DNA from: Clostridia bacterium
GTDB lineage: Bacteria; Bacillota; DSM-12270; Thermacetogeniales; Thermacetogeniaceae
DNA length: 45,808 nt
Assembly: GCA_902812385.1 (NCBI GenBank)
Contig: CADDZD010000013.1
Coordinates: 1 to 45,808, forward strand
Reading direction: 5' to 3'
The translations under genes and the position numbers were made by a program. Position 1 is the stretch's first letter, and each line of letters starts with the position of its first letter. The notes under the pieces were generated by a model. The model was not told the origin of the DNA and ran no database searches. It worked only from the letters and a program-made list of their open reading frames with translations. Below are positions 17,441 through 27,240 of the stretch, piece by piece.

Positions 17441-18262
17441 TCACAGCCCATCCCCAGACAGGAAAGGATAGGCAACCGGCGTTGCGACCGGTTGATCAGG
17501 CTGCAAACCCATGTCGTCTCCCGGGTAGTAGATGCGCATGAGACAAAGTCCCTGGGGCGGAAGTGCGGGACCACCCCGTCCCTTCTCCTTTGCGGCCAGT
17601 ATTTCCCCGACCTTTGCCGGGGCACACCTGCCCAGTCCCACAGCCACAAGTGTGCCCGCCATCAGCCGCACCATCTTGTAAAGGAATCCCTCCGCCGTTA
17701 CCGTCATGATAACCCAGTCACCGCACCTGGATACCTGGAAAGACAACAGGTTTCTCACGGTGCTTTTCACACTGCTGCCGGTTGCCGAGAAGGCAACGAA
17801 ATCATGGCTGCCCTCAAAATAGCAGGCGCCATCCTGCATCGCCTTTTCGTCGAGCGGCTGTGGAACATGATAGCTGTAATTGCGCCACAGAGCAGAAGGA
17901 AGCCTTCCGTTCCAGATCAGGTAGCGGTATTGCTTGGCTATGGCGGAATACCTGGCATGAAAGGAGGCATCCACCTCTTCACTCTCTTTTACAACCACAT
18001 CTGGCGGTAGAACACCGTTCAAGGCAGCAGGAAAACGAGCAACAGGGATGCTCGCTTCTGTGCCAAAACTCACGACCTGCCCCAGGGCGTGGACCCCGGC
18101 ATCGGTTCGTCCCGCTCCGCAGGTGGCTATCCTTTCTCCGGTCAGCTTCTCCAGGGCTTTTTCCAGAACTCCCTGCACAGTGCGAAGCCCGGTGCCCGTC
18201 TGCTTTTGCCAGCCGCTGAAGTTAGTGCCGTCATACTCCAGCGTTAACCTGATATAACGCAT
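17441..18262 (-). CDS. truA: tRNA pseudouridine(38-40) synthase
   Basis: TruA makes pseudouridine at positions 38-40 of the tRNA anticodon arm. The catalytic aspartate is D54 in GAGRTDAGVHALGQV; YDGTNFSGWQ at the N terminus and RMVAGTL-like text (MVRLMAGTLVAVG) near 205 fit the family. The 273 residues include about 20 extra C-terminal residues after the usual end (PGDDMGLQPDQPVA...), with no recognisable function. It starts 8 bases after the rplQ stop, where many Firmicutes instead have three ECF transporter genes, so it is likely co-transcribed with the alpha operon. Confidence 0.95.
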   Translation of the reverse strand: MRYIRLTLEYDGTNFSGWQKQTGTGLRTVQGVLEKALEKLTGERIATCGAGRTDAGVHALGQVVSFGTEASIPVARFPAALNGVLPPDVVVKESEEVDASFHARYSAIAKQYRYLIWNGRLPSALWRNYSYHVPQPLDEKAMQDGACYFEGSHDFVAFSATGSSVKSTVRNLLSFQVSRCGDWVIMTVTAEGFLYKMVRLMAGTLVAVGLGRCAPAKVGEILAAKEKGRGGPALPPQGLCLMRIYYPGDDMGLQPDQPVATPVAYPFLSGDGL

Positions 18263-18270
18263 CGCCGGAA

Positions 18271-18615
18271 CTATTTGACAAGTTCCAACAGCACCATGGG
18301 AGCGCCATCGCCGCGCCGGTATCCCGTCTTCAGGATACGGGTATAACCGCCGGAGCGCTCTTTATACCTGGGGGCGGTTTCATCAAAGAGTTTTTTAACA
18401 ACACTTTCATCCAGCAGGTAAGCCAGGGCCTGTCTTCTGGCATGGAGATCGCCTCGTTTACCGAGGGTGATCATCTTATCGGCCAGGCTCTTGACCTCCT
18501 TGGCCCGGGCCTCGGTGGTTTCAATGCGTTCTTCTTTTAAAAGGGAAGTAACCATGTTCCGCAGCAGCATCCTGCGGTGATCACTCCGGAATCCCAGTTT
18601 CCGGTACAACCCCAT
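18271..18615 (-). CDS. rplQ: 50S ribosomal protein L17
   Basis: L17 lies near the peptide exit of the 50S subunit. [50 protein letters not shown] and the C-terminal [14 protein letters not shown] are diagnostic. The length of 114 residues fits the short bacterial form. ATG at 18615 is chosen, although AAAGAGG is only about 2 bases away; GTG at 18618 is one codon upstream. It follows rpoA by 9 bases in the alpha operon. Confidence 0.96.
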   Translation of the reverse strand: MGLYRKLGFRSDHRRMLLRNMVTSLLKEERIETTEARAKEVKSLADKMITLGKRGDLHARRQALAYLLDESVVKKLFDETAPRYKERSGGYTRILKTGYRRGDGAPMVLLELVK

Positions 18616-18624
18616 CACCTCTTT

Positions 18625-19572
18625 CTATTCGTCTGCCTTGCGCAGTGAAAGCCCCAATTCCTTGAGTTTATTATCCACCTCTTCAAGAGACTTCTTCCCA
18701 AGGTTGCGGACCTTGATCATATCCTCTTCTGTACGCTGGATCAGATCCTCCACCGTGTTGATCCCGGCGCGCTTCAGGCAGTTGTACGAACGCACCGAGA
18801 GTTCCAATTCCTCGATAGGCATCTCCAGGATCTTGCTCTTTTCGTCAACAGGCTGATCGGGTTCGGGCTCCGGATCTGGTCCCTTCTCTGTCAGGCCGAT
18901 AAACAGCTTGAGGTATCTCGAAATAATCTGGGCGGAGGTGCTGACGGCTTCCTCGGGTGTGATCGTGCCGTTGCTCCACACCTCCAGGATCAACCTGTCA
19001 TAGTCCATTTCCTGGCCCACCCTGGTATTCTCCACGGTGTAGTTAACCTTATGAATGGGAGAAAAAATAGAATCTACCGGGATAACCCCGATTATCTGCT
19101 CTCCCTTTTTGTTTCTTTCGGCAGGGACATAGCCCCACCCCTTCTCCACCGTCATTTCCATGAACAACCGGCCTTCCGGTTCCAGGGTGGCAATATGGAG
19201 ATCGGGGTTGATGATATCGATATCGGCTCCGGCGATGATGTCTCTCGCCTTTACCTCCCCCTCGCCCTGGGCCTCGATCCGCATGGTCTGCGGCTCATCC
19301 CCGTACATCTTGATGGCAAGCCCCTTCAGGTTCAAGATGATATCCGTGGTATCTTCCCGGACACCGGGAATCGTGCTGAACTCATGCAAGACACCCTCGA
19401 TCTTCACGGAAGTAACGGCCGCTCCGGGCAGGGAAGAAAGGAGCACCCGCCTCAGGCTGTTGCCCAGCGTGGTTCCGTAACCTCTCCCCAGCGGCTCCAC
19501 CACAAACTTGCCGTAAGTCCCGGCCTCATTCTTTTCCACATATTCGATGCGAGGTTTTTCAAGCTCTAACAT
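18625..19572 (-). CDS. rpoA: DNA-directed RNA polymerase alpha subunit
   Basis: The alpha dimer nucleates assembly of RNA polymerase, and its C-terminal domain contacts UP elements and activators. The N-terminal domain shows [23 protein letters not shown] (in the residue 28-50 region); a linker rich in D, E and P (about 228-243) leads to the alpha-CTD with [22 protein letters not shown] and [12 protein letters not shown]. The 315 residues are normal. ATG at 19572 follows AGGAGG. A 10-base palindrome, GAACCGGTTC (19601-19610), lies in the 44-base gap to rpsD. Confidence 0.98.
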   Translation of the reverse strand: MLELEKPRIEYVEKNEAGTYGKFVVEPLGRGYGTTLGNSLRRVLLSSLPGAAVTSVKIEGVLHEFSTIPGVREDTTDIILNLKGLAIKMYGDEPQTMRIEAQGEGEVKARDIIAGADIDIINPDLHIATLEPEGRLFMEMTVEKGWGYVPAERNKKGEQIIGVIPVDSIFSPIHKVNYTVENTRVGQEMDYDRLILEVWSNGTITPEEAVSTSAQIISRYLKLFIGLTEKGPDPEPEPDQPVDEKSKILEMPIEELELSVRSYNCLKRAGINTVEDLIQRTEEDMIKVRNLGKKSLEEVDNKLKELGLSLRKADE

Positions 19573-19616
19573 CGCAAAAACCTCCTATCCTGAAACACCT
19601 GAACCGGTTCCAACCA

Positions 19617-20243
19617 TTAACGGGAGTAGAGCTCGACAATCAGGTGCTCCTTGATGGGGATATCTATGTCCTCCCGGGACGGAAAGGCGGCAACCCGCCC
19701 CCGCATCCTTTCCAGGTCAACTTCCAGCCATGGGGGAGTCATTTTATGTGCCGCGGCCTCGGCCAGCTCTGCAAAAAGAGGCATTTCCTTGCTCTTCTCG
19801 GCAACGGCGATTTCATCGCCTATACGCACCAGGTAAGAGGGTATGCTGACACGCCTCCCGTTAACCGTTATGTGCCCGTGTCGTACGAGCTGGCGGGCCA
19901 TCGCACGGGATGCGGCAAACCCCAACCTGTAAACCACGTTGTCAAGACGCCTTTCCAGGAGCCGCAACAGGTTCTCACCTGTAATCCCCTTCTGCCTCTC
20001 CGCAATATCGAAGTAGCGCCTGAACTGCCTTTCCAAAACTCCGTAGATCCGCCGCGCCCGCTGTTTTTCCTGGAGCTGCAGGCCGTATTCTGTCATCTTG
20101 CGCCGTGTCTGCCCCTTTTCGCCGGGTGCATAGTTGCGCCTCTCCACAGCACACTTCTCGGTATAGCAGCGGTCACCCTTCAGGTACAGCTTCATTCCCT
20201 CGCGGCGGCAAAGGCGGCAGACAGGACCTGTATATCTTGCCAT
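19617..20243 (-). CDS. rpsD: 30S ribosomal protein S4
   Basis: S4 starts 30S body assembly and in many bacteria represses its own operon. The N terminus carries four cysteines (C9, C12, C26, C31), the zinc-binding form of S4. The S4 RNA-binding domain follows, with [22 protein letters not shown] and [11 protein letters not shown]. The length of 208 residues is normal. ATG at 20243 has GGAGGTAAATTCTAC upstream. In some Firmicutes rpsD sits alone elsewhere; here it is inside the alpha operon, between rpsK and rpoA. Confidence 0.98.
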   Translation of the reverse strand: MARYTGPVCRLCRREGMKLYLKGDRCYTEKCAVERRNYAPGEKGQTRRKMTEYGLQLQEKQRARRIYGVLERQFRRYFDIAERQKGITGENLLRLLERRLDNVVYRLGFAASRAMARQLVRHGHITVNGRRVSIPSYLVRIGDEIAVAEKSKEMPLFAELAEAAAHKMTPPWLEVDLERMRGRVAAFPSREDIDIPIKEHLIVELYSR

Positions 20244-20272
20244 GTAGAATTTACCTCCTTACTTAACTAGAA

Positions 20273-20662
20273 TTACACCCGCCGGCGCTTTGGCGGACGG
20301 CAGCCGTTGTGAGGAATCGGGGTGACGTCCTTGATCATGCTGACTTCCAGACCGGCCGCCTGCAGCGATCTGATGGCAGCCTCTCTTCCTCCGCCGGGGC
20401 CCTTCACATAGGCCTCAACCTGCTTCATGCCGTGCTCCATAGCTGCCTTCGCGGCAGCTTCCGCCGCCATCTGGGCAGCAAAAGGGGTTCCTTTCCGGGT
20501 GCCCTTGAATCCCATGGTGCCGGCGCTCGCCCAGGAAATGGCATTCCCGGCGCTGTCCGTAATTGTGATAATGGTATTATTAAATGTTGATTTAATATGT
20601 GCAATTCCGTGCTCGACGTTCTTTCTCTCCCTGCGTTTCGGTCTTGCCGTTCGTTTAGCCAC
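20273..20662 (-). CDS. rpsK: 30S ribosomal protein S11
   Basis: S11 lies in the 30S platform near the E site. [37 protein letters not shown] and the C-terminal [18 protein letters not shown] identify it without doubt; 129 residues is the family length. The start is GTG at 20662 with GGAGGAAC upstream. It is 18 bases from rpsM and 29 from rpsD. Confidence 0.98.
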   Translation of the reverse strand: MAKRTARPKRRERKNVEHGIAHIKSTFNNTIITITDSAGNAISWASAGTMGFKGTRKGTPFAAQMAAEAAAKAAMEHGMKQVEAYVKGPGGGREAAIRSLQAAGLEVSMIKDVTPIPHNGCRPPKRRRV

Positions 20663-20680
20663 TTTGTTCCTCCTTTCTTA

Positions 20681-21052
20681 CTATTTCTTACGTTTTACCC
20701 CAACGGTCCTGCGGGGGCCCTTCCGGGTCCTGGCGTTGGTTCTCGTCCGCTGGCCGCGCACCGGCAAACCCCTGCGGTGGCGCAGGCCCCGGTAACAGCC
20801 GATCTCGATCAGCCGTTTGATGTTCATGGAAACCTCCCGCCGCAGGTCACCTTCCACCTTGTACTCCTTCTCGATCACATCCTGCAGCTTCCCGACCTCC
20901 TCCTCGGTAAGGTCCTTCACCCTTGTGGAAGGGTTGATCCCCGTTCGGCGGATCACCTCCTGGGCGGTCGTCCGGCCGATCCCGTAAATGTAGGTGAGAG
21001 CAATCTCCACCCGTTTATCCCGCGGCAAATCCACACCCGCGATTCGTGCCAT
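20681..21052 (-). CDS. rpsM: 30S ribosomal protein S13
   Basis: S13 is in the 30S head and forms bridges to the 50S subunit. [26 protein letters not shown] at the start and [30 protein letters not shown] at the C terminus are diagnostic. ATG at 21052 has GGAGG at 8 bases; a GTG one codon earlier is less likely. The length is 123 residues. It follows rpmJ by 31 bases. Confidence 0.98.
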   Translation of the reverse strand: MARIAGVDLPRDKRVEIALTYIYGIGRTTAQEVIRRTGINPSTRVKDLTEEEVGKLQDVIEKEYKVEGDLRREVSMNIKRLIEIGCYRGLRHRRGLPVRGQRTRTNARTRKGPRRTVGVKRKK

Positions 21053-21083
21053 CACTTAACCTCCTCGTTCTCTTAATCAATTC

Positions 21084-21197
21084 CTAACCCTGCTTTTGTT
21101 TATGCTTCGGGTTTTCGCAAAGGATCATTACTTTGCCTTTTCTCTTGATAACCTTGCATTTCTCACAAATCGGCTTCACAGAAGCGCGCACTTTCAT
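21084..21197 (-). CDS. rpmJ: 50S ribosomal protein L36 (zinc-binding form)
   Basis: This short gene encodes 37 residues, starting [15 protein letters not shown] and ending [10 protein letters not shown]. The C-x2-C at residues 11-14, followed by C27 and H32, is the zinc-binding L36 form, a late-assembly protein of the 50S subunit. ATG at 21197 has GGAGG 8 bases upstream. It sits in the standard place between infA and rpsM. The alternative, zinc-free L36 would lack these cysteines. Confidence 0.97.
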   Translation of the reverse strand: MKVRASVKPICEKCKVIKRKGKVMILCENPKHKQKQG

Positions 21198-21255
21198 GGC
21201 GGCGTCCTCCTTGGTCTAGGTCTTTGACGTATTAATTTCAAGAATCCAGGTTACA

Positions 21256-21480
21256 TTATTTAAAGCGATAGACTATCCGTCCCCGGGCGAGATCGTAGGG
21301 CGAAAGTTCCACGGTAACGCGATCTCCCGGCAAAATACGGATAAAATTCATCCGGATTTTGCCCGAAACATGTGCCAGCACCTTGTGCCCGTTTGCCAGT
21401 TCCACCCGGAACATGGCATTGGGCAGGGCCTCGACCACGGTACCCTCAACTTCGATTAAATTTGGCTTAGACTTGGGCAT
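21256..21480 (-). CDS. infA: Translation initiation factor IF-1
   Basis: IF-1 is a 74-residue OB-fold protein that occupies the 30S A site during initiation. [49 protein letters not shown] and the C-terminal [15 protein letters not shown] are diagnostic. ATG at 21480 lies 9 bases after the KOW gene stop; its G-rich ribosome binding site is inside that gene's last codons, so coupling is likely. Confidence 0.98.
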   Translation of the reverse strand: MPKSKPNLIEVEGTVVEALPNAMFRVELANGHKVLAHVSGKIRMNFIRILPGDRVTVELSPYDLARGRIVYRFK

Positions 21481-21489
21481 ATCATCTCT

Positions 21490-21795
21490 CTACCCCCTCG
21501 TTTCGGAATCCTTGTCAGCATGGGCCTTCTTTAAACAGGCAATCACTCTGCGCACCTCACTGTTCGCCACCTGCTGCCCGGCCTCCCACTGCATCGCCAA
21601 ATGTTCCGCCACAGCCGGGAAACCTCTCAAGTGCTTGACATTCTTCCGCTTGGGATTTTCCATCCTGCGCTTAAACCCGTCAACCAGATACACAAAAGAG
21701 TCGTTGATTATTTCAAACACAAGGTAAAAATTGCCACGGTCACGCCCGCATTTTGAACAGACAAGCTGGCCTATTGTGAAACTGTTTTCTTTCAT
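21490..21795 (-). CDS. KOW-domain RNA-binding protein
   Basis: The 101-residue protein has an N-terminal KOW/L14e-like module: GQLVCSKCGRDRGNFYLVFEI then YLVDGFKRRMENPKRKNVKHL, the pattern of the small RNA-binding proteins found between map and infA in many Clostridia. Its exact role is unknown; position and fold suggest ribosome or translation-related RNA binding. The C-terminal 35 residues (with MQWEAGQQVANSEVRRVIAC) are not recognised. It starts with ATG at 21795, 17 bases after map, within the spc operon. Confidence 0.82.
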   Translation of the reverse strand: MKENSFTIGQLVCSKCGRDRGNFYLVFEIINDSFVYLVDGFKRRMENPKRKNVKHLRGFPAVAEHLAMQWEAGQQVANSEVRRVIACLKKAHADKDSETRG

Positions 21796-21812
21796 TTATT
21801 TTCACCCGCATC

Positions 21813-22559
21813 TCAGAGCAGGGTTAGAATTTCCGGCTGCCCCTCCGTCACCACAATCGTGTGCTCGAAGTGGGCGGAAAGGCTTCCATCCTTTGTGATC
21901 ACAGTCCAGCGGTCCGGCATGACAACAACTTCGTGGGTCCCGACATTAACCATCGGTTCAATGGCGAGCGCCATTCCGGCTTGCAGCCGCGGCCCTAGAC
22001 CAGGTTTACCGAAATTGGGTACCTGAGGTTCTTCATGCATATCTCGCCCAATACCATGCCCTACGAAATCCCTTACGACATGGAAACCGTTCGCCTCCAC
22101 AAATGCCTGAACGGCCGCGGAAATATCACCGATCCGGTTTCCCGCAACCGCTTTGGAGATCCCCTCGAAAAGCGCCCTCCGGGTGACTTCCAGCAGGCGG
22201 CTGGCTTCCTCCGAGATCTCCCCCACTGGAAAGGTGGCGGCAGAATCGCCGTAGTAACCGTGGTACACGGCCCCCATGTCAATACTGATAATATCCCCGT
22301 TTTCCAGTTTTCTTAAACCCGGAATGCCGTGCACTACCTCATTATTTACCGAAGCGCAGATGCTGGCGGGGAATCCGCGATAACCCAAGAAAGCGGGTGT
22401 CGCCCCGGCCCGTTGCAGGAAGTCCTCCGCATACCTGTTGAGTTCTCCGGTGGTGATTCCGGGCCTTACCCTTTTGCCCAACTCGTGCAGAGCCAGGGCG
22501 GTGATCCTCCCGGCCTCCCGCATATATTTTATTTCCTGCGCTGACTTCAATATGATCAT
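21813..22559 (-). CDS. map: Methionine aminopeptidase, type I
   Basis: MetAP removes the initiator methionine from new proteins. The five metal ligands are visible: D94 and D105 ([19 protein letters not shown]), H168 ([12 protein letters not shown]), E201 (AIEPMVN) and E232 (FEHTIVVTE); H77 is also conserved. The 248 residues are the type Ia length without an N-terminal extension. The ATG at 22559 overlaps the adk stop by four bases (ATGA), so the two are translationally coupled. Confidence 0.97.
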   Translation of the reverse strand: MIILKSAQEIKYMREAGRITALALHELGKRVRPGITTGELNRYAEDFLQRAGATPAFLGYRGFPASICASVNNEVVHGIPGLRKLENGDIISIDMGAVYHGYYGDSAATFPVGEISEEASRLLEVTRRALFEGISKAVAGNRIGDISAAVQAFVEANGFHVVRDFVGHGIGRDMHEEPQVPNFGKPGLGPRLQAGMALAIEPMVNVGTHEVVVMPDRWTVITKDGSLSAHFEHTIVVTEGQPEILTLL

Positions 22560-23209
22560 CCACAAAGACCCCTTAAAAGGCTCTGGATTTCTTTCCAGAC
22601 TTCATCAATACCAAGCTCTCCGTTGATCTCCTTCAAAAGCCCCTGCCTGCGATAATACTCAAGCAGGGGAGCGGTCTGGTTTGTGTAGACATCCAGGCGC
22701 TCTTTCACAGTCTCCTCCCTGTCATCGCTCCTCTGGTATAGCTCCCCTCCGCAGCGGTCACAGACACCCGGAACAGCCGGGGGATTGAAAACCATGTGAT
22801 AGGGGGTTCCGCACTTGCGGCAGATCCTGCGCCCGGTCAGGCGCTGCAGCAGCGCTTCCGGTGACACTGCAATGTTCAAAACCGCACTTAACCGCACGCC
22901 CAGGTCCGCCAGCAGGCGGTCCAGGGCCTCCGCCTGGGGAATGGTGCGGGGAAAACCGTCGAGGAGAAAACCTCCGCTGCAGTCCGGTTCCTTGAGTCGC
23001 TCCTTGATGACTTCGATGGTTACGGCGTCGGGCACCAGCTGCCCGGCATCAAGGTATCCCTTCAGCTTCTTACCCAGTTCTGTGCCCGCCTTGATGGCCG
23101 CACGGAAGATATCACCTGTGGATATATGCGGAACGTTGCAGTATTCCGCGATGCGCGCCGCCTGTGTCCCCTTGCCTGCCCCGGGCGGCCCCATAATTAA
23201 AAGCCTCAC
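22556..23209 (-). CDS. adk: Adenylate kinase (zinc LID form)
   Basis: The enzyme interconverts ATP plus AMP and two ADP. The P-loop GPPGAGKGT (residues 7-15), the AMP-site region [15 protein letters not shown] (82-96) and a long LID with four cysteines (C130, C133, C150, C153) identify a structural-zinc adenylate kinase, as in Bacillus. The length of 217 residues is normal. Start GTG at 23209 follows GGGAGATAAG. It lies between secY and map. Confidence 0.97.
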   Translation of the reverse strand: MRLLIMGPPGAGKGTQAARIAEYCNVPHISTGDIFRAAIKAGTELGKKLKGYLDAGQLVPDAVTIEVIKERLKEPDCSGGFLLDGFPRTIPQAEALDRLLADLGVRLSAVLNIAVSPEALLQRLTGRRICRKCGTPYHMVFNPPAVPGVCDRCGGELYQRSDDREETVKERLDVYTNQTAPLLEYYRRQGLLKEINGELGIDEVWKEIQSLLRGLCG

Positions 23210-23224
23210 CTTATCTCCCTCCAG

Positions 23225-24484
23225 CTATTTCATAAATCCCTGGTAATGACGCATCAGGAGATGTGACTCGAACTGCTTCATCGTCTCCAGGGCAACCCCT
23301 ACTACGATCAAGAGGGCGGTGCCGCCGAAGTAGAGGGTCGGTATCTTGGTTACGCCGATCATGAAGTTGGGGAGGACTGCAATCAAAGCCAGAAAAATGG
23401 CGCCGGCCAGCGTCAGCTTGGTCAGGACGCGGTTGATGTATTCCCCTGTCGGACGTCCGGGACGCAGTCCGGGTACGAATCCACCGTACTTTTTCAGGTT
23501 ATCGGCTATATCCATCGGGTTGAAGATGATCGCCGTGTAAAAGTAAGTAAAGAAAATGATCAGCAAGGCATAAAGAAACCCGTTTAAGGCGGTTCCAAAC
23601 CTCAGGGTATCCGCCACCGCTTTCGCCCACGGGTGGTTGATCCACTGGGCAATCTGTACCGGGAAGGCCAGTATAGACATGGCAAAGATGATCGGAATAA
23701 CTCCGGCCTGGTTCACCCTTAAAGGAATATGGGTGCTCTGCCCGCCGTATACCTTGCGCCCCATCACCCGCTTGGCGTATTGAACCGGAATCCGGCGCTG
23801 CCCCTCGTTTACCGCAACAACCCCGGCAATTACCAGAAGCCCGAGCACAACAAGAACAATGATGCTCGTGTAGCCGATGGTTCCTGCCTGAAGCTGGCGG
23901 AAGAGGTTGACAGCCCCTGCCGGAAGCCTCGATACGATTCCGGCAAAGATGATCAGTGATATCCCGTTTCCGATCCCCTTCTCGGTGATCATTTCTCCCA
24001 GCCACATCAGAAAGGCGGTTCCTGCCGTTAAAGTCAGGGAAACCCACAGGTACGAACCGATCCCCGGGTGGCTTATGGCCCCTTGCCTGCCAAGGGCCAC
24101 GGACATACCGATTGCCTGGATGAAGCCGAGGACCACAGTACCATACCTGATATACTGGGTGATGATCTTTCTCCCGGCCTCCCCCTCTTTCGAGAGCTGT
24201 TCCAGCCGGGGTATGACGATGGTCAGCAGCTGCATAATGATCGAGGCGTTGATGTACGGTGTGATGCTCATGGCGAAAACCGACAGCTTCCGGAAAGCCC
24301 CGCCTGAGATCACGTCAAATATTCCGAAAAACGCCCCTGACAGCAGCTTGTTCAGAACATCATGGTTAATGCTGGGGACCGGCACGTGTGCTCCTATCCT
24401 GAAGATAAGAAACATCAGCAGGGTAAAGGCAACCTTTCGCCGCAGGTCCTCCAGTTTCCAGGCGCTCCTCACCGTTTCAAGCAT
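23225..24484 (-). CDS. secY: Protein translocase subunit SecY
   Basis: SecY forms the protein-conducting channel of the SecYEG translocon in the cytoplasmic membrane. The 419 residues contain about ten hydrophobic segments. LMFLIFRIGAHVPVPSI at the first helix, GGAFRKLSVFAMSITPYINASIIMQ (plug and second helix) and GQSTHIPLRVNQAGVIPIIFA are family signatures; LRPGRPTGEYI lies in the large cytosolic loop. ATG at 24484 abuts the TAA of rplO with no spacer, so coupling is likely. Confidence 0.98.
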   Translation of the reverse strand: MLETVRSAWKLEDLRRKVAFTLLMFLIFRIGAHVPVPSINHDVLNKLLSGAFFGIFDVISGGAFRKLSVFAMSITPYINASIIMQLLTIVIPRLEQLSKEGEAGRKIITQYIRYGTVVLGFIQAIGMSVALGRQGAISHPGIGSYLWVSLTLTAGTAFLMWLGEMITEKGIGNGISLIIFAGIVSRLPAGAVNLFRQLQAGTIGYTSIIVLVVLGLLVIAGVVAVNEGQRRIPVQYAKRVMGRKVYGGQSTHIPLRVNQAGVIPIIFAMSILAFPVQIAQWINHPWAKAVADTLRFGTALNGFLYALLIIFFTYFYTAIIFNPMDIADNLKKYGGFVPGLRPGRPTGEYINRVLTKLTLAGAIFLALIAVLPNFMIGVTKIPTLYFGGTALLIVVGVALETMKQFESHLLMRHYQGFMK

Positions 24485-24922
24485 TTAAATCACCTCAATC
24501 TTACCGCCGGCAGCTGCTACTTTTTCCGCCGCGCCCTTGCTCACCCGGTGCACCTGCACGGTAAGTGGTCGATCCAGATCGCCCTTACCCAATAATTTAA
24601 TTATACATCCGCCCTTCACAAGCCCCTCTTTCCTGAGAAGCTCCGGTGTCACCACCGTTCCCGGTGAAAACCGGGCAAGATCCCGGACGTTGACAATTGA
24701 AACCTCTTCGGCAAAGATATTGGTAAAACCGCGCTTGGGTATTCTCCTGATAAGGGGCATCTGCCCGCCCTCGAAGCCGCGGCGCACACCGCCCCCCGAT
24801 CGCGCCTTCTGGCCCTTATGCCCTCTTCCCGAAGTCTTCCCAAGGCCGGAACCGATCCCCCGCCCTTTGCGGGTTCGTTCGGGGCGCGCACCCGATACCG
24901 GGGCCAGTTCATGGAGCTTCAT
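24485..24922 (-). CDS. rplO: 50S ribosomal protein L15
   Basis: L15 is a long extended protein in the 50S core. [43 protein letters not shown] and [19 protein letters not shown] are diagnostic. ATG at 24922 gives the usual N terminus, with GGGAG 8 bases upstream; a GTG three codons earlier would overlap rpmD. The length is 145 residues. Confidence 0.97.
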   Translation of the reverse strand: MKLHELAPVSGARPERTRKGRGIGSGLGKTSGRGHKGQKARSGGGVRRGFEGGQMPLIRRIPKRGFTNIFAEEVSIVNVRDLARFSPGTVVTPELLRKEGLVKGGCIIKLLGKGDLDRPLTVQVHRVSKGAAEKVAAAGGKIEVI

Positions 24923-24927
24923 CAAAT

Positions 24928-25125
24928 TCACTCCCTTCCCTTTTCATCTACAGGCTCGACGCTGACAAGATGACTAACCCGTTTGATCATCCCCTGGACT
25001 ACAGGATCGTTGCTCCTGATTACGGAGCTGTTCAGTTTTTTCAGCCCAAGGGTACGCAAAACTTCCCGTTGTTTTTTTGGATGTCCAATCGGGCTCCGGA
25101 CCAGGGTGATTCGCAGTGCTTCCAT
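24928..25125 (-). CDS. rpmD: 50S ribosomal protein L30
   Basis: L30 is a small peripheral protein of the 50S subunit. The 65 residues contain [33 protein letters not shown] and the DNPAVRGMI-like [16 protein letters not shown], all typical. ATG at 25125 has AGGAGTA upstream. It stands between rpsE (11 bases) and rplO (5 bases) in the spc operon. Confidence 0.97.
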   Translation of the reverse strand: MEALRITLVRSPIGHPKKQREVLRTLGLKKLNSSVIRSNDPVVQGMIKRVSHLVSVEPVDEKGRE

Positions 25126-25136
25126 AGTTACTCCTC

Positions 25137-25634
25137 CTACCCGATCAATTCCTCAATCGTCTTGCCGCGCAGCCTGGCGACTTCTTCCGCCCGTTTCAGA
25201 CTTTTTAAAGCCTCAATGGTGGCGTGCACCATGTTATGGGCGTTGGAAGAACCAAGAGACTTGGTGAGTATGTCCTGAACACCCGCAGCCTCAAGCACCG
25301 CACGCACAGGCCCGCCGGCGATCACGCCGGTACCGGGAGACGCCGGTTTCAAGAGAACCTTACCTGCCCCAAACACACCGGTTACGGGATGAGGAATAGT
25401 CGTCCCTTTCATCGGAACTTCGATCAGGTTTTTCTTCGCATCCTCGATTCCCTTCCGGATCGCCTCGGGAACCTCGCCCGCCTTGCCCAGACCGGCACCC
25501 ACGTGTCCCTGGCCGTCGCCGACAACCACCAGGGCGCTGAAGCTGAACCTGCGGCCGCCTTTTACGACCTTGGCAACCCTGTTGATGCTTACAACCTTTT
25601 CTGTCAGTTCAAGAGTATTGGGATCAATCCGCAA
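25137..25634 (-). CDS. rpsE: 30S ribosomal protein S5
   Basis: S5 acts in decoding fidelity and 30S assembly. [29 protein letters not shown] covers the N-terminal dsRNA-binding fold, and [28 protein letters not shown] the C-terminal part. The length of 165 residues is typical. The start is TTG at 25634 with GGGGAGGGAG upstream; no ATG is available near the conserved MRIDP N terminus, so an inefficient start codon is used in a highly expressed gene. Confidence 0.97.
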   Translation of the reverse strand: MRIDPNTLELTEKVVSINRVAKVVKGGRRFSFSALVVVGDGQGHVGAGLGKAGEVPEAIRKGIEDAKKNLIEVPMKGTTIPHPVTGVFGAGKVLLKPASPGTGVIAGGPVRAVLEAAGVQDILTKSLGSSNAHNMVHATIEALKSLKRAEEVARLRGKTIEELIG

Positions 25635-25655
25635 ACGATGACTCCCTCCCCTTCC

Positions 25656-26024
25656 CTAGAATTCCAGGCCTTGTTCCCGGGCGGCATCCGCCAGGGCTGC
25701 CAGGCGTCCGTGATAAAGGTTACCGCCCCGGTCAAAGACCACTTTCGTAATTCCCTGAGCCTTGGCCTTTTCGGCAATTAAGCGACCGACAATGCGTGCC
25801 GCCTCCATGTTCTTCCGACCGTTAACCTGCTCCCGGATCTCCGGCGACAGGGTAGATGCAGCAGCAAGAGTAACCCCCCGGGTATCGTCGATCACCTGAG
25901 CATAAAGGTGGTTCAGGCTTCGGTAGACGCTGAGCCGCGGTCTCTCCGGCGTGCCAAAAACCTTCTTGCGGACCCGGAGATGTTTGCGCTTACGTATAAA
26001 TGAACGCGTTTCCTTTTTCAGCAT
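25656..26024 (-). CDS. rplR: 50S ribosomal protein L18
   Basis: L18 binds 5S rRNA with L5. [37 protein letters not shown] and [28 protein letters not shown] are diagnostic; 122 residues is the normal length. ATG at 26024, 13 bases after rplF, with AAGGGG-like sequence (AATAAGGGGTG) upstream. Confidence 0.98.
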   Translation of the reverse strand: MLKKETRSFIRKRKHLRVRKKVFGTPERPRLSVYRSLNHLYAQVIDDTRGVTLAAASTLSPEIREQVNGRKNMEAARIVGRLIAEKAKAQGITKVVFDRGGNLYHGRLAALADAAREQGLEF

Positions 26025-26037
26025 TTATTGACACCCC

Positions 26038-26586
26038 TTATTTCTTGCCCTTCACACCGGCTTTGCCGACTTTCCGTCTGATAACCTCATCTTCGTACTT
26101 GATGCCTTTTCCCTTATACGGTTCTGGCTCGCGGACGGCCCTGATGCGCGCGGCGAGGGCGCCTACCTTTTCCTTGTCGATCCCCTTCACGGTGATTTTG
26201 TTGGGAGCCGGGACTTCAATCTCCAGCCCGTCATCAGGCTCGATCTCGACGGGATGGGCGTAACCCACGGTCAGCACAAGCTTCTTACCCTGCTTTGCGG
26301 CCCTGTAGCCCACTCCGACCAGCTCCAGGCTGCGTTGAAAACCCTCGGTTACACCCTTTACCATGTTCTGAACCAGCGCCCTGGTCAAACCATGCAACGC
26401 CCTGTGCTGCCTTTCGTCGGAGGGCCGCCTCACAACCACCCTGTTCTCATCAAGGGTGATCTGCATATCCGGATGCATCTCACGCCGCAGGATTCCCTTT
26501 GGGCCCTTGACCTCTATCACGTTTCCGTTGATCTTTACTTCAACTCCTGCCGGTATCATTACCGGAAGGCGTCCCACTCTGGACAT
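26038..26586 (-). CDS. rplF: 50S ribosomal protein L6
   Basis: L6 lies at the base of the L7/L12 stalk near the sarcin-ricin loop. It is made of two repeated folds; [18 protein letters not shown] opens the first and the C-terminal [24 protein letters not shown] closes the second. The length of 182 residues is typical. ATG at 26586 follows GGGAGGTGGCACC. It lies between rpsH and rplR. Confidence 0.98.
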   Translation of the reverse strand: MSRVGRLPVMIPAGVEVKINGNVIEVKGPKGILRREMHPDMQITLDENRVVVRRPSDERQHRALHGLTRALVQNMVKGVTEGFQRSLELVGVGYRAAKQGKKLVLTVGYAHPVEIEPDDGLEIEVPAPNKITVKGIDKEKVGALAARIRAVREPEPYKGKGIKYEDEVIRRKVGKAGVKGKK

Positions 26587-26599
26587 GGTGCCACCTCCC

Positions 26600-26995
26600 T
26601 TACCAAATGTAGCAGATAACTTCTCCGCCCAGGCCCTCTTTCCTGGCCTGCTTATCGGTCATCAATCCCTTGGAGGTAGAGATAATGGCTATCCCTAAAC
26701 CGCCCAAAACCTTCGGAATTTCATCCTTCCTGGCGTATACCCGCAGGCCCGGCTTGCTGATCCGCTTGAGCCCGGTAATAACCTTCTGCTTATTCGGCCC
26801 ATATTTCAGATACAGTCGCAGGATACCCTGCTTGCCGTCGTCCACCACTTCGTAGGTGCGGATGAAACCCTCGTTTTTCAAAATCTCTGCCAGCCCCTTC
26901 TTCATTTTAGAAGCGGGGACCTCCACGCGATCCTTGTAAGCCGTATTGGCATTGCGGAGCCTTGTCAGGAAATCCGCAATCGGGTCCGTCATCAT
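26600..26995 (-). CDS. rpsH: 30S ribosomal protein S8
   Basis: S8 binds helix 21 of 16S rRNA and in some bacteria represses the spc operon. [30 protein letters not shown] at the start and [26 protein letters not shown] at the end are diagnostic. Two ATGs in a row at 26995 and 26992 are possible; AGGAGG is 11 bases before the first. The length is 131 residues. Confidence 0.98.
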   Translation of the reverse strand: MMTDPIADFLTRLRNANTAYKDRVEVPASKMKKGLAEILKNEGFIRTYEVVDDGKQGILRLYLKYGPNKQKVITGLKRISKPGLRVYARKDEIPKVLGGLGIAIISTSKGLMTDKQARKEGLGGEVICYIW

Positions 26996-27030
26996 ACCTC
27001 ATTCGACCTCCTTTGTGCCGCTGTGCCGCT

Positions 27031-27216
27031 CTACCAGCTGGCCTTGACTATTCCCGGGATCTGTCCTTTATAGGCCAGATTGCGGAAACAGATGCGGCAC
27101 ATTCCGAATTTACGTAAATAAGCACGCGGCCTGCCACAAATCCGACAACGGTTGTAGGCCCGGACCCTGAACTTGGGGGGTCGCTGCTGCTTGGCGATCA
27201 TCGATTTTTTGGCCAC
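27031..27216 (-). CDS. rpsN: 30S ribosomal protein S14, type Z
   Basis: The 61-residue short form of S14 has a C-x2-C...C-x2-C zinc site ([20 protein letters not shown]), typical of Gram-positive and thermophilic bacteria. S14 assembles late in the 30S head. The ending [11 protein letters not shown] is conserved. The start is GTG at 27216 with GGAGGGAAATAA upstream. It sits between rplE and rpsH. Confidence 0.98.
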   Translation of the reverse strand: MAKKSMIAKQQRPPKFRVRAYNRCRICGRPRAYLRKFGMCRICFRNLAYKGQIPGIVKASW

Positions 27217-27240
27217 TTATTTCCCTCCTTGTATTGAGCA

